DNA of 48,133 bases from Brevundimonas sp. GTDB taxonomy: Bacteria; Pseudomonadota; Alphaproteobacteria; Caulobacterales; Caulobacteraceae. The stretch is from positions 1 through 48,133 of the forward strand of contig NZ_JAEMRD010000009.1 in the NCBI RefSeq assembly GCF_016463485.1, written 5' to 3'. Made by a program: the position numbers and the translations under genes. Shown piece after piece: positions 28,167 to 36,551 of the stretch. Numbering within the stretch: the stretch's first letter is position 1; every line of letters starts with the position of its first letter. Below the pieces are notes generated by a model. That model did no database searches. It worked only from the letters and a program-made list of their open reading frames with translations, and was not told the origin of the DNA.

Positions 28167-29416
28167 TGCGATGTTCCAAAGGGGGCGCGGCCTTGCAGGC
28201 GCGCGAGATCGATTTCCGCCCGGACCCGCGCGAGGCGAGCGTCCACGGCGGCGTTGCGGGCGGAGATCAGCGCGGCCCGAGACGACCGCAGTTCCAGTTG
28301 CGAGATGCGGCCCGCTTCAAAGCCGATGCGCGAAAGCCGGTAGGCTTCCTCGGCGGCGGACACGCCGGCGTCAGACGCGGAAACCCGGCTGGTCGAGGCG
28401 GACAGGCGAGCAAAGGCGGCGTTGCGATCAGCCTCCGCTTCCTGACGGGCTCCCATCAGTCGCGCATCGGCAGCCCTGAAGTCGGCCTGGGCTGCGTCGA
28501 TGTTGCCTCTGTTCCGATCGAACAACGGCAGCGGGATGCTCAACCCGAAGGTCAGGGCGGTTGCGTCTTCAGCTTCGTAGCGACGCACACCGACAGAGGC
28601 GCGAACGTCGGGTCGGGCGCGAACCCGCTCCACCTCGATCCGGCTCTCAGCAGCCGTTCGCTCGGCTTCGGCCACCCGAACTTGCGGAGTCGCGCCGACC
28701 GTCGTCGCCGCAGTGGCCGGCACCCGATCGATCAGGCTGGTGTCGATAGATGTGACCGGCACCGGCAGCATCGCAACAGCCGTGAGACGGGCGAAAGCCG
28801 CGTCTCGCTCAGCCTTGGCTTCATCCAGCGTCGCTCGTGCCGCAGCGGCTTCGCTCTCGCCCTGGATGCCCCGCAGCAGGGGCTCGCGCCCCTCTTCCAC
28901 GAGGATCAAGGCCGCGCGAGTGTCGGCGATAGTGACGGCCAACGCCTCCTCGGCCAGCAAATAGCGGCGCTGGGCGGCTTCGGCTTCGGCGTAGACCAGA
29001 GCCAGCCTGCCGCCGGCCTCGACCGTGGCTAGATCGCGCCTCAGCCCGGCGGTGCCGGCGTCTGCCTGGGCCACCGCCACCCGCGCACCGCGACGGCCCC
29101 AGAGTTCGAGGTCCTGCGTCAGCGACAGAGTAGTTTCGGCATTGTCGTAGCCGGAGAAGGGGCCGGAGCCGAAGGCGTTCTCCGCCTCCAGCCCGAGTTC
29201 AGGGTTGGGGCGAACCCGCGCCTGACGCACTCTAGCCTCGGCCGCGTCCAGAAGCGCATCGGCTTCTAGAGACGTCGGCGCCAAGCCAATACGTTCGAGC
29301 AACGCGTCGAAAGACGGTGCAGGGTCAGCCCACGCGGGGCTGCTAAGCGCCGTCGCAAATGCGACCATGGCGCAGCCGAACGCCAACTGCGTCCGGCGTA
29401 TAATGAGGGGTGGCAT
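28163..29416 (-). CDS. czcC: CzcC-type outer-membrane efflux channel
   Basis: TolC-superfamily protein of 417 residues with a signal peptide (LAFGCAMVAFATALSSPAWA) and two long Ala/Arg-rich helical repeats (for example RVRQARVRPNPELGLEAEN; AAEEAYRLSRIGFEAGRIS). It gives CzcBA an exit through the outer membrane. First structural gene of the czc run; four-base overlap with czcB. Confidence 0.92.
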   Translation of the reverse strand: MPPLIIRRTQLAFGCAMVAFATALSSPAWADPAPSFDALLERIGLAPTSLEADALLDAAEARVRQARVRPNPELGLEAENAFGSGPFSGYDNAETTLSLTQDLELWGRRGARVAVAQADAGTAGLRRDLATVEAGGRLALVYAEAEAAQRRYLLAEEALAVTIADTRAALILVEEGREPLLRGIQGESEAAAARATLDEAKAERDAAFARLTAVAMLPVPVTSIDTSLIDRVPATAATTVGATPQVRVAEAERTAAESRIEVERVRARPDVRASVGVRRYEAEDATALTFGLSIPLPLFDRNRGNIDAAQADFRAADARLMGARQEAEADRNAAFARLSASTSRVSASDAGVSAAEEAYRLSRIGFEAGRISQLELRSSRAALISARNAAVDARLARVRAEIDLARLQGRAPFGTSQ

Positions 29417-29467
29417 TTGAATGTCCCAGAGATTGCTGACGAGGTGCGCGCACGGGCGCGCGGCTCG

Positions 29468-29812
29468 TCAGCCCCTAGGTGGACGCTTCAGCCCGTTGGG
29501 CGAATGTGAAGTCAAAGGCGCGTTGCTCGGCTTGAGCGCGGGCGTGGCCGAGTGATTCTTTGAGAACTTCAGCGGGGCCGGTTGCGGGAGCGCCACGCCG
29601 CTGTGATGACAATGACCATGAGCGCAAAGGCCATGATCAGCCGAGGGCGAGTCTGTCGGCTCGTCGGGTAGAGAGACCGAAGTAGATGTCTGGGTGACTT
29701 CGGCTTCGACTGCGCAGGTCGCCGCGTCTGCCACCGGCACAAGAACGAACACGGCGACGAACAGCGCAAGAAGCGCCGCGATCATCCAGTGTCTGTTCGA
29801 GGTCAAACCCAT
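29468..29812 (-). CDS. Small exported His/Cys protein upstream of czcC
   Basis: About 114 residues from the ATG before GLTSNRHWM. A signal peptide (MIAALLALFVAVFVLVPVADA) is followed by a single mature domain of low complexity with DHGLCAHGHCHH in the middle, a likely soft-metal site. Similar short His-rich proteins often precede czc/cnr channel genes. A longer in-frame start at 29,872 is possible but adds no recognisable sequence. It is 51 bases before czcC. Confidence 0.7.
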   Translation of the reverse strand: MGLTSNRHWMIAALLALFVAVFVLVPVADAATCAVEAEVTQTSTSVSLPDEPTDSPSADHGLCAHGHCHHSGVALPQPAPLKFSKNHSATPALKPSNAPLTSHSPNGLKRPPRG

Positions 29813-30047
29813 GAGGCCACATACCACGGATGGTCGTCCAATCAACGTTCGGATCGTCGCACCCAATAACAATCAAGCAAGGCTATTGTGTCCCACAGCC
29901 GGGTGTCGGCCTGTGCGTAGTCCGACCGCATCGTCGCTATCATAGAGGACTGGCGCTCTTCACTATTTTAACGCCGTCCCAAAGAGGTCGACCAGACTGC
30001 TATCCAAGACGCGCGGAGCCGAAATGAACGTCACCCGGTGGACGAAG

Positions 30048-30470
30048 TCACCCGGCCGGCGTGAATGGCGGGAGGAACCAATCTTCCTCGGCGAATACCA
30101 ACTCGCCTGCGAACGGCTTGACGCCGTCAAGGCTCCGGCGGCGGTCATCGACCGCGATGGTTACATGGGCACGGAAACCTTTATTTTCCCAGTCCGCGCC
30201 GGCGATCCTGAATTCGCGATGACAGGTTTCGATTGCGCCCGACCGGAACATCAGTCCGATCGTTCCTCCCATGCGACCGACTAACCGGTTTGACGAGGCT
30301 GGGACAACCAGTGTCGATAGGTCTCTCACCAGGCCACCAAGATCGATCGGGCCGTGTGTTTTGGCGATCGTCACGTGCCAGTTGGCGGGAATGATGTTGC
30401 TGAAGCCGTTAGAGCGTGCCCACGTCTCGACTTGAGCAGCGTTGGCCAGGGGCCTGACAACGGTCAACAT
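30048..30470 (-). CDS. Acb1-like 2H phosphodiesterase
   Basis: 140 residues with the two HxT motifs of 2H phosphoesterases at H32-V-T34 (NWHVTIAKT) and H102-V-T104 (FRAHVTIAVDD). The order of an N-terminal ETWARSNGF helix, a GADW segment before the second motif, and a closing PFAGELVFAEE strand recalls the C-terminal domain of phage anti-CBASS protein Acb1, which cleaves cyclic oligonucleotide signals. Generic LigT-type 2',5'-RNA ligase function is the alternative. The start overlaps the upstream 123-residue gene by seven bases. The resemblance is from memory of the family, not a search. Confidence 0.7.
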   Translation of the reverse strand: MLTVVRPLANAAQVETWARSNGFSNIIPANWHVTIAKTHGPIDLGGLVRDLSTLVVPASSNRLVGRMGGTIGLMFRSGAIETCHREFRIAGADWENKGFRAHVTIAVDDRRRSLDGVKPFAGELVFAEEDWFLPPFTPAG

Positions 30471-30835
30471 GACAAGGTGCCGTATTCGGTCAGGAAGCTG
30501 ACCATGGCTTGAGCCTGCTCAGCCGATCCCAAAATGACGTAGACTGCCACGCTCCAATCGACCGCACCCGCTGGGACACCGTATTCGTGAGTGGCAGCGT
30601 CGATCGGCACATCATTCTGGTTCACAAACCGCATGTGAGCGATCAGATCGGCGTGAATCTGCCGACCCAGCCAGGCTGCGATAGCCTCGGTGGCGCAGCC
30701 ATCGATCCTGATCACGGCAACAACCTCGCCTCCGTCCAGCGGTCGGGTTCCGATGAACACGTCCTGCCCGCCCGGCGTGACCTCTGGGCCGAGGAAGTGC
30801 TGCAAAAGGCCGTGGCCCAGCGGGAGATACGTCAT
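30464..30835 (-). CDS. Unknown protein coupled to the 2H phosphodiesterase
   Basis: 123 residues, soluble, mixed alpha/beta, no signal peptide and no known motif; central segment IAAWLGRQIHADLIAHMRFV and a C-terminal hydrophobic strand VDWSVAVYVILG. It overlaps the phosphodiesterase gene (ATGTTGA) and starts 25 bases after the 68-residue gene, so the three probably form one transcript. No Shine-Dalgarno is obvious, which suggests translation coupled to the upstream gene. Confidence 0.62.
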   Translation of the reverse strand: MTYLPLGHGLLQHFLGPEVTPGGQDVFIGTRPLDGGEVVAVIRIDGCATEAIAAWLGRQIHADLIAHMRFVNQNDVPIDAATHEYGVPAGAVDWSVAVYVILGSAEQAQAMVSFLTEYGTLSC

Positions 30836-30860
30836 GTGACGAGGCTCGCTGTCAGGCCGT

Positions 30861-31067
30861 CTAGTCCTTGACCAGGTTTATCGGCGGCTTGCGCGCCATA
30901 CGCTCCGCGAGCGCCTTAATTTTCTCGCGAGAGGGTTGGGAGAACTCGGACACGACCTTGGGATCAGCGATTTCTCCGTCGTCTATGAACGGGCTGCCGT
31001 CGGGGTTGATCTGGCCGGTGGTGCGCTTCAGTTCCTGAAGGAGAGCGGCGCGTTCTGCCTTGTTCAT
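30861..31067 (-). CDS. Small unknown protein heading the phosphodiesterase module
   Basis: 68 residues, charged and mostly helical (NKAERAALLQELKRTTGQ; PSREKIKALAERMARKPP) around a central DGSPFIDDGEIADP loop. The ATG at 31,067 has an excellent AGGAGG eight bases upstream and is preferred over a longer in-frame start at 31,163. No family recognised. First gene of the probable 68-123-140 residue transcript. Confidence 0.65.
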   Translation of the reverse strand: MNKAERAALLQELKRTTGQINPDGSPFIDDGEIADPKVVSEFSQPSREKIKALAERMARKPPINLVKD

Positions 31068-31137
31068 CAACTGCCTCCTGCGCCTATGGCGACTCTTACC
31101 AAAATAGTGCCGAGTGACCAAATACGACCACTTGATC

Positions 31138-31161
31138 GACTCGTCTTTCGCAAATCGAGTC
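31138..31161. promoter_or_regulatory. GACTCG-N12-CGAGTC inverted repeat upstream of the phosphodiesterase module
   Basis: Six-base arms separated by 12 bases lie 70 bases before the 68-residue gene. The same half-sites, fused as the palindrome GACTCGAGTC, recur at 31,270-31,279. Shared half-sites in a low-GC, gene-free stretch suggest an operator, but no cognate regulator is identified. Confidence 0.4.
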
Positions 31162-31269
31162 AAAAAACGCCGTCATGAGTCCGTATTCTGATTTGAGCGC
31201 TCCTATATCGATAACGCGGAGTCCAGCCTAATTATTGACCGCGTCCGGTACACTATATCTGAACGGTTG

Positions 31270-31279
31270 GACTCGAGTC
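31270..31279. promoter_or_regulatory. Palindrome GACTCGAGTC
   Basis: Perfect 10-base palindrome in the AT-richer stretch 31,164-31,326, repeating the half-sites of the element at 31,138-31,161. The stretch itself holds no gene and probably carries the promoter of the minus-strand module. Confidence 0.35.
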
Positions 31280-31326
31280 TAAGGCGAACTCCGACCTTGT
31301 TTCATCACCGTTATTAGAATGCCGGT

Positions 31327-31509
31327 CTAGTGGACGGTGGCGTGACAGGAGCGGCGCAGCAACGACTGGACGGCGCCTTCGAAAGTGGGAGAGTGAACAC
31401 AGTCGCGGCCATCGATGGTGCCGACGAACTGGACGGAGCCGTCCACACATCGGCGACGGACAGCCAGTTTGGCGAAGGGGATCGAGACGAAATCAGTTCT
31501 GTGCCGCAT
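31327..31509 (-). CDS. Small hypothetical protein at the right transposon end
   Basis: 60 residues from the ATG before RHRTDFVSIPF, with GGAGA about ten bases upstream. It ends FEGAVQSLLRRSCHATVH. It reads inward 83 bases from the right tip, mirroring the 81-residue gene at the left tip. Both share a (F/Y)VGxIDG turn followed by an EG and a helix ending SL(L/I)R. Whether it is expressed is uncertain; no function recognised. Confidence 0.45.
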   Translation of the reverse strand: MRHRTDFVSIPFAKLAVRRRCVDGSVQFVGTIDGRDCVHSPTFEGAVQSLLRRSCHATVH

Positions 31510-31563
31510 TGGGACATCTCCAGAGTTGGTCTGGAGGTCGTGTCTCGGGACAGGACGCCCCTC

Positions 31564-31592
31564 AACGCCTGATTTCAAACTGTGTCAGTGCC
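31564..31592 (-). repeat. Right terminal inverted repeat
   Basis: Read inward it begins GGCACTGACACAGTTTGAAA and continues to GGCGTT, matching the left end with a single one-base deletion. Confidence 0.92.
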
Positions 31593-31600
31593 ATTTTATG
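31593..31600. repeat. Right 8-bp target site duplication
   Basis: ATTTTATG, identical to 16,988-16,995. The 127 bases that follow, up to the next gene, contain no recognised feature. Confidence 0.9.
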
Positions 31601-31727
31601 AACTACCTTGACCGACAGCGCGCACTGCAGGAGTATTAAGCAGCCCCCGGCGCTTGCGCTTCCACATACTTGGCCAATCAGCACCTGCATCGGGAAGAGA
31701 ACAGCCAGGCAACTGGCGAGCCGCGCC

Positions 31728-32075
31728 TCAGTCCCGGACCTCACCGCTTTGGTCGGTAAGCTTGAACGCCAGAACTTGTGCGTCTTCGATCTTCGGGAGG
31801 CCGTCGAGCAGTTCCGGTGTCTTGGCGACGAGTGCACGGCCAACCTTTCCTGCCAGATGAGCTAGCCTCCCCGCGTCTCCCGGAAAGGTGTCGAAGATGG
31901 CGAAGTCGTCGTGACCGAAGCGGAGCGCATACCATGTCGTCGTGTCCGGCTCCTCCATCACGGCAGCCAGTCCGTCGCGCAGGAAGGCCTCGACATCAGC
32001 CTCCTTGCCGGGCTTTGCGCGCAGTCGCACGAACAGGGCCTTATTCACGGGTGAGCGGGATTCAGCATTGGCCAT
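31728..32075 (-). CDS. Antibiotic biosynthesis monooxygenase (ABM) domain protein
   Basis: 115 residues, dimeric alpha/beta-barrel ABM fold (KALFVRLRAKPGKEADVEAFL; TTTWYALRFGHDDFAIFDTF). Such proteins act as small oxygenases or heme/quinol-binding proteins; substrate unknown. The ATG before ANAESRSP has AAGGAGA upstream, preferred to a longer start. First gene to the right of the transposon; it lies 99 bases after the TMEM175-like pseudogene on the same strand. Confidence 0.8.
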   Translation of the reverse strand: MANAESRSPVNKALFVRLRAKPGKEADVEAFLRDGLAAVMEEPDTTTWYALRFGHDDFAIFDTFPGDAGRLAHLAGKVGRALVAKTPELLDGLPKIEDAQVLAFKLTDQSGEVRD

Positions 32076-32174
32076 CACGGTCTCCTTTCGAGTCCAGGGC
32101 GACATGCAAACGCTCCACCGCAGTATTGGCTGCGCCTGAACTGCACAGCGTCTGCGCCGCACAGTGGGGGACGA

Positions 32175-32857
32175 CTACCCGTCCGACACGTCTCTCAAGC
32201 TCGGCTCCTCGCCCGGATGGTAACGAGGCCTCGGCTGGGGCAGGAAGAAGAAGGCGACCGCGAGGAGGGTGACGGCCACGCCGATCCGCGGCGAGAAGGC
32301 TGAAATCGGAACCGCGACGATCTGGGTGCTTGCGGCAAGCCCGTAGCGACGCGTCATCTGCTGGATGAAATCCGCCGCGAGCCGCTCGTCCATCGTCCGT
32401 CGGCCCACCACGCCGTAGAACCATTTGGCCATCCAGGCGCAGGCGATAAGGGCGACGCCAGTTGTGAATACCACTGACGCGACGGGCTCGAACGCTGTTC
32501 CGAGATGGAAGACCCAGATGCGGATCGGGTACGGGACGACGACGATCGCCAGCAGGAACAGAAGGTTGATCGCGCCGAACCAGTGATCGCTCCGGGCGTA
32601 GATCCGACCGGAGTAATGGTGCTGCAGCCAGTAGGCGCCGATCACGACATAGCAGAGGAGCAGCGCCAGATGCTCGCGCCACTGTTCCGCCATGGCATGG
32701 AAAAGATCGGTGTAGCCCTGCGGCCCGGGGCGACCCCGGCACCTTGATCTCGACGATCAGCAGTCAGGGCGATCGCGAACACGGCATCGCTGAAGCCCTC
32801 GAAGCGGGTCAGGCCTCGCTCCGCGCCATGGGTCTTCGCATGAGGGCGTGGGGTCAT
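32175..32857 (-). pseudogene. TMEM175/DUF1211-family channel gene with two frameshifts
   Basis: The family N terminus RFEGFSDAVFAIALT is in one frame. The expected continuation LIVEIKVPG is in a second frame from about base 32,757. The rest (GYTDLFHAMAEQWREHLALL to the C terminus, with several membrane helices) is in a third frame from about 32,720. Two small indels therefore break a roughly 225-codon gene for a putative K+ channel; sequencing error would give the same picture. The first ATG shares one base with the uvrA-like stop (TGATG), so it was once coupled to it. Confidence 0.75.
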
Positions 32858-35427
32858 CAGTTAGGATCCCGTTCCATGTGTGAAAGCCCCTTTGCGGCTG
32901 CCCCGCCCTGTAGAGCACGATCGAGATATAATGCCGTTCGGCTCTCCGGGGACGCAGCCACGACAGCCGGCGGGCCGCTAACGACGATCCGCCCGCCCTC
33001 GTCTCCGGCGCCGGGCCCGATGTCGATGACCCAATCGCTGGCCGCCGCGACCTTCATGTCGTGGTCGACCAGGATGACGGTGTTGCCGGCGTCGACCAGG
33101 GCGTTGAGTTGGCCGAGCAGGCGCTCGACATCGGTTGGATGAAGACCTGTGGTCGGCTCGTCGAGAACATAGAGCGCCCCGCCGCGCTGGGCGCGTTGCA
33201 GTTCCGTCGCCAGCTTCACCCTTTGCGCTTCGCCGCCCGAGAATTCGGTCGCGGGCTGTCCGAGGCGGAGATAGTTCAGCCCGACCTCGCGCAGCACCTT
33301 GAGCGAGCGGCAGACGTTGGGCGCGTCGCCGAAGAAGTCCCAGGCCTGCTCGACCGTGAGCGCCAGCACCTCGGCGATGGTCTTGCCGCTGTAGGTGATC
33401 TCAAGCGTCTTGGGATTGTAGCGGGCGCCATGGCAGGCGGGACACGGGGCGTAGACGCTGGGGAGGAACAGCAGTTCGACCATGACGAACCCCTCCCCCT
33501 CGCAGCGGGGGCAACGCCCTTTGGCGACATTGAAGGAGAACCGCCCGGCGTCGTAGCGGCGCTTACGGGCTTCGGGTGTCGCCGCGAACAGGGCGCGGAC
33601 GTGGTCGAAAAGCCCGGTGTAGGTGGCCAGGTTGGAGCGAGGTGTGCGGCCGATCGGCTTCTGGTCGACCTCGATCAGCCGCCGGACCCCTTCCAGCCCG
33701 CCGACGATCCGACCCTCGGTCGGGACAGCGGTCGCGTCCTCGAATCCGGCTTCGTCATCCGCATCATCCCTGGCCGAGGGCGCGGCGCCAAGAGAGCCGG
33801 CAACCAGCTCGACCAGCGCCTTGCTCACTAGGCTCGATTTCCCCGAGCCGGAAATGCCGGTCACCGTGGTCATGACCCCGAGCGGGATGTCGCAGTCGAC
33901 CTGCTTGAGGTTGTTGCGTGAGACGTCTTCCAGCCGCAACCATGCGGCGGGCTCGCGCTTCCGGCTCGCAATCCCGGCCCCTTCGTCGAACAGATGTCGT
34001 CTTGTCTCCGACGCGGCGACCGCGCCGAGCCCCTCGATTGGACCGCTGTACAGGATTTCGCCGCCGTGCTCGCCGGCTGCTGGCCCGACGTCGACGATCC
34101 AGTCGGCGCGGCGGATGATATCCATCTCGTGCTCTACGATGAACAGCGAGTTTCCGACCGCCTTCAGGCCCTCGAGTGCCCGGAGCAGGGCCTCGGTGTC
34201 GGCGGGATGCAAACCGGCCGACGGCTCGTCCATCACATAGACGACCCCGAACAGGTTCGAGACGACCTGGGTCGCCAGCCGCAGCCTCTGCAGTTCGCCC
34301 GGCGACAATGTCGGCGTGCTGCGTTCCAGCGTCAGGTAGCCGAGGCCCAGATCGAGGAGCACGGAGAGACGACGGCACAAGTCCCCGGCGATGCGCTCGA
34401 CCACCAGGGCCTTCTCGGGATGCGTCTTGCGCAACGCCTTCAGCTTGCCGGCGTTCGCCTCGGCATAGGGCGCGAAGATTTTCGAGAAGCGGGCCATGGG
34501 CAGGCCGCTCATTTCGGCGATATCGAGGCCCTCGAAGCGGACCAGCAGGGACTCTCGACGCAGTCGCTTGCCGTCGCAGACCGGGCAACGTCGGCCGATC
34601 ATGAAGCGCGCCGCGCGCGCCTTCATCATTGCGCTCTGAGTTGTGGCGAAGCTGTGCGTGACATGCCGCTTCGCGCTCGAGAAGGTGCCCATATAGGCAG
34701 GCTCCGTCTTGCGCCTGATCGCCCGCTGGATCTCCTCATGGGTCCACCCGGGATAGACCGGGACCTGTGGCTGCTCCTCGGTGAACAGGATCCAGTCGCG
34801 CGTCTTCTTCGGCAGGTCGCGCCAGGGCTTATCGACGTCGACGCCGAGGCTGATCAGGATGTCGCGCAGATTCTGGCCGCCCCAGGCCATCGGCCAGGCG
34901 GCGACGGCGCGCTCGCGGATGGTCTTGGAGGGATCGGGCACCATCGAGGCTTCGGTCACCTCATGGATTCGGCCCAGGCCGTGACAGCGTGGACAGGCGC
35001 CTTCGGGCGTATTGGGCGAGAAGGATTCGGCCTCAAGATGCGGCCGTCCCGGCGGATAGTCGCCGGCGCGCGAATAGAGCATGCGCAGCAGGTTGGAGAG
35101 GGTCGTCACGCTGCCGACCGACGATCGGGTGGTCGGCGAGCCCCGCTGCTGCTGCAGCGCAACCGCCGGCGGGAGCCCCTCTATGAGGTCGACCTCCGGG
35201 ACTTCCATCTGGTGGAACAGGCGGCGCGCGTATGGCGAGACGGATTCCAGGTAGCGGCGCTGGGCTTCCGCATAGAGGGTGGAGAAGGCGAGCGACGACT
35301 TGCCGGACCCCGACACGCCGGTGAACACGACCAGCGCGTCGCGCGGGATGTCGACATCGATGTTCTTGAGATTGTGCTCTCGCGCGCCACGAATGCGGAC
35401 GAAGCCGGTCGCCTTGAGCTCTCGCAT
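32857..35427 (-). CDS. UvrA2-like ABC-ATPase (excinuclease subunit A paralogue)
   Basis: 856 residues, shorter than the roughly 940 of housekeeping UvrA. Two ABC ATPase modules are visible: Walker [10 protein letters not shown] and GISGSGKSS, signatures [14 protein letters not shown] and [14 protein letters not shown], and zinc modules CPRCHGLG and [17 protein letters not shown]. Class-2 UvrA proteins lack the UvrB-binding region and are linked to tolerance of DNA-damaging drugs. The start [20 protein letters not shown] is typical; longer extensions overlap the divergent reductase region. Confidence 0.9.
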   Translation of the reverse strand: MRELKATGFVRIRGAREHNLKNIDVDIPRDALVVFTGVSGSGKSSLAFSTLYAEAQRRYLESVSPYARRLFHQMEVPEVDLIEGLPPAVALQQQRGSPTTRSSVGSVTTLSNLLRMLYSRAGDYPPGRPHLEAESFSPNTPEGACPRCHGLGRIHEVTEASMVPDPSKTIRERAVAAWPMAWGGQNLRDILISLGVDVDKPWRDLPKKTRDWILFTEEQPQVPVYPGWTHEEIQRAIRRKTEPAYMGTFSSAKRHVTHSFATTQSAMMKARAARFMIGRRCPVCDGKRLRRESLLVRFEGLDIAEMSGLPMARFSKIFAPYAEANAGKLKALRKTHPEKALVVERIAGDLCRRLSVLLDLGLGYLTLERSTPTLSPGELQRLRLATQVVSNLFGVVYVMDEPSAGLHPADTEALLRALEGLKAVGNSLFIVEHEMDIIRRADWIVDVGPAAGEHGGEILYSGPIEGLGAVAASETRRHLFDEGAGIASRKREPAAWLRLEDVSRNNLKQVDCDIPLGVMTTVTGISGSGKSSLVSKALVELVAGSLGAAPSARDDADDEAGFEDATAVPTEGRIVGGLEGVRRLIEVDQKPIGRTPRSNLATYTGLFDHVRALFAATPEARKRRYDAGRFSFNVAKGRCPRCEGEGFVMVELLFLPSVYAPCPACHGARYNPKTLEITYSGKTIAEVLALTVEQAWDFFGDAPNVCRSLKVLREVGLNYLRLGQPATEFSGGEAQRVKLATELQRAQRGGALYVLDEPTTGLHPTDVERLLGQLNALVDAGNTVILVDHDMKVAAASDWVIDIGPGAGDEGGRIVVSGPPAVVAASPESRTALYLDRALQGGAAAKGLSHMERDPN

Positions 35428-35593
35428 GCGAAAATCCTGACCTTCTGTTAGTCCCGCCCAGCCCGTTCGGTTGCATGGGACGGGGATATTCCGGGCCTTC
35501 GTCATGGATGACTCGACGCCGGACACGATTAGCCGGAGGCGAAACACGGTCCCGGGCGTTCGCTTCAAAGACGTCCGAGGCCAAGAGACCGAA

Positions 35594-36424
35594 ATGCGAA
35601 CCGTGACGCTTCCCGACCACGCCGAAGTCTCCGCCCTCGGACAGGGGACCTGGCGGATGGGCGAAGACCCGCGCCGACGCGAACAGGAGATCGCCGCCCT
35701 TCACGCTGGCGTCGACCTCGGCATGACCTTGATCGACACCGCCGAGATGTACGGCGACGGCGCGACTGAAGACTTGGTCGGTGAAGCCTTGGCCGGGGTT
35801 CGCGATCAGGTCTTCCTGATCAGCAAGGTCTATCCGCAGAACGCCGGGAGGGGTCGCCTTGAGAAGGCGTGCGAAGGCAGTCTGAAACGCCTGAAGACAG
35901 ACCGGCTCGACCTCTATCTGCTGCACTGGCGCGGCTCCGTGCCGCTCGCCGAAACCATCGAGGGCATGAACGCCCTCGTCCAAGCCGGAAAGATCCGGCG
36001 ATGGGGGGTGAGCAACTTCGATCACGCGGACATGGAACAGCTGTTTCGGGCCGGCGGACAGGCCTGCGCGACCGACCAGATCCTCTACAATGTGACCGAG
36101 CGCGGCGCGGAGTTCGACCTCTTTCCGCTGCTGAACCGAAACCTGATACCGGTCATGGCCTACAGCCCGATCGGCCAGGGCGCGCTGCCGGCGTCCCCTG
36201 CCCTATCGGCTGTCGCCAGGCGCCACGGCGCCACGCCGTACCAGGTCGCCCTAGCCTGGGTCCTACGCGATCCGCGGGTCATCGCCATCCCCAAGGCTGG
36301 CGATGCGGCGCACGTCGCGGACAACCGCCGCGCCCTGGACTTGGCGCTGACGCGGGACGATCTCGCCGCCATCGACGCTGATTTTCCGGCTCCAACCCGC
36401 AAGACGCGGCTCGCCATGCTCTGA
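35594..36424 (+). CDS. Aldo/keto reductase
   Basis: NADPH-dependent (beta/alpha)8 reductase of 276 residues with the catalytic tetrad D48, Y53 (DTAEMYG), K78 (LISKVYP) and H111 (LLHWRG). AKR landmarks WGVSNFD and a C-terminal IPKAGDAAHVADN cofactor segment are present. The ATG before RTVTLPDHAE is chosen; an in-frame start at 35,471 adds unrelated residues. Divergent from the UvrA2-like gene across 166 bases. Substrate unknown. Confidence 0.9.
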   Translation: MRTVTLPDHAEVSALGQGTWRMGEDPRRREQEIAALHAGVDLGMTLIDTAEMYGDGATEDLVGEALAGVRDQVFLISKVYPQNAGRGRLEKACEGSLKRLKTDRLDLYLLHWRGSVPLAETIEGMNALVQAGKIRRWGVSNFDHADMEQLFRAGGQACATDQILYNVTERGAEFDLFPLLNRNLIPVMAYSPIGQGALPASPALSAVARRHGATPYQVALAWVLRDPRVIAIPKAGDAAHVADNRRALDLALTRDDLAAIDADFPAPTRKTRLAML

Positions 36425-36551
36425 AGAGTGACTGGCGGTTGGCGAGCTTGCAAGTTCGGCCAAGCGCCAACAGCGGTCATTGGCGAAGTTGCGAGAACCA
36501 GACATGAGCTTGGGTTCGATGACCGAGCTTAACTGCGCCGATCCCGGCACC

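Larger units (their letters stand above)
16996..31592. mobile_element. 14.6-kb metal-resistance transposon with IS1-like transposase
   Basis: Both termini start GGCACTGACACAGTTTGAAA reading inward; the repeats stay alignable for 30 bases with a single one-base gap. An exact 8-bp direct duplication flanks the unit, so 14,597 bp moved as one piece. The only transposase inside is the IS1-like DDE protein at 18,705-20,027; 8-bp duplications suit IS1/IS1595-type enzymes. Cargo: small ORFs at both ends, PIN nuclease and partner, Zn/Cd/Co efflux genes and an Acb1-like phosphodiesterase module. The boundaries are direct observation; assigning the transposase to these ends is inference. No resolvase gene is visible. 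Confidence 0.9.

Noticed and set aside
30024-30284. 86-codon plus-strand frame opposite the 2H phosphodiesterase gene
   Set aside because: Antisense to the HxT-containing coding region and without a ribosome binding site.
31330-31572. 80-codon plus-strand frame at the right transposon end
   Set aside because: It would read out through the inverted repeat; the minus-strand frame has the better start and resembles the left-end protein.
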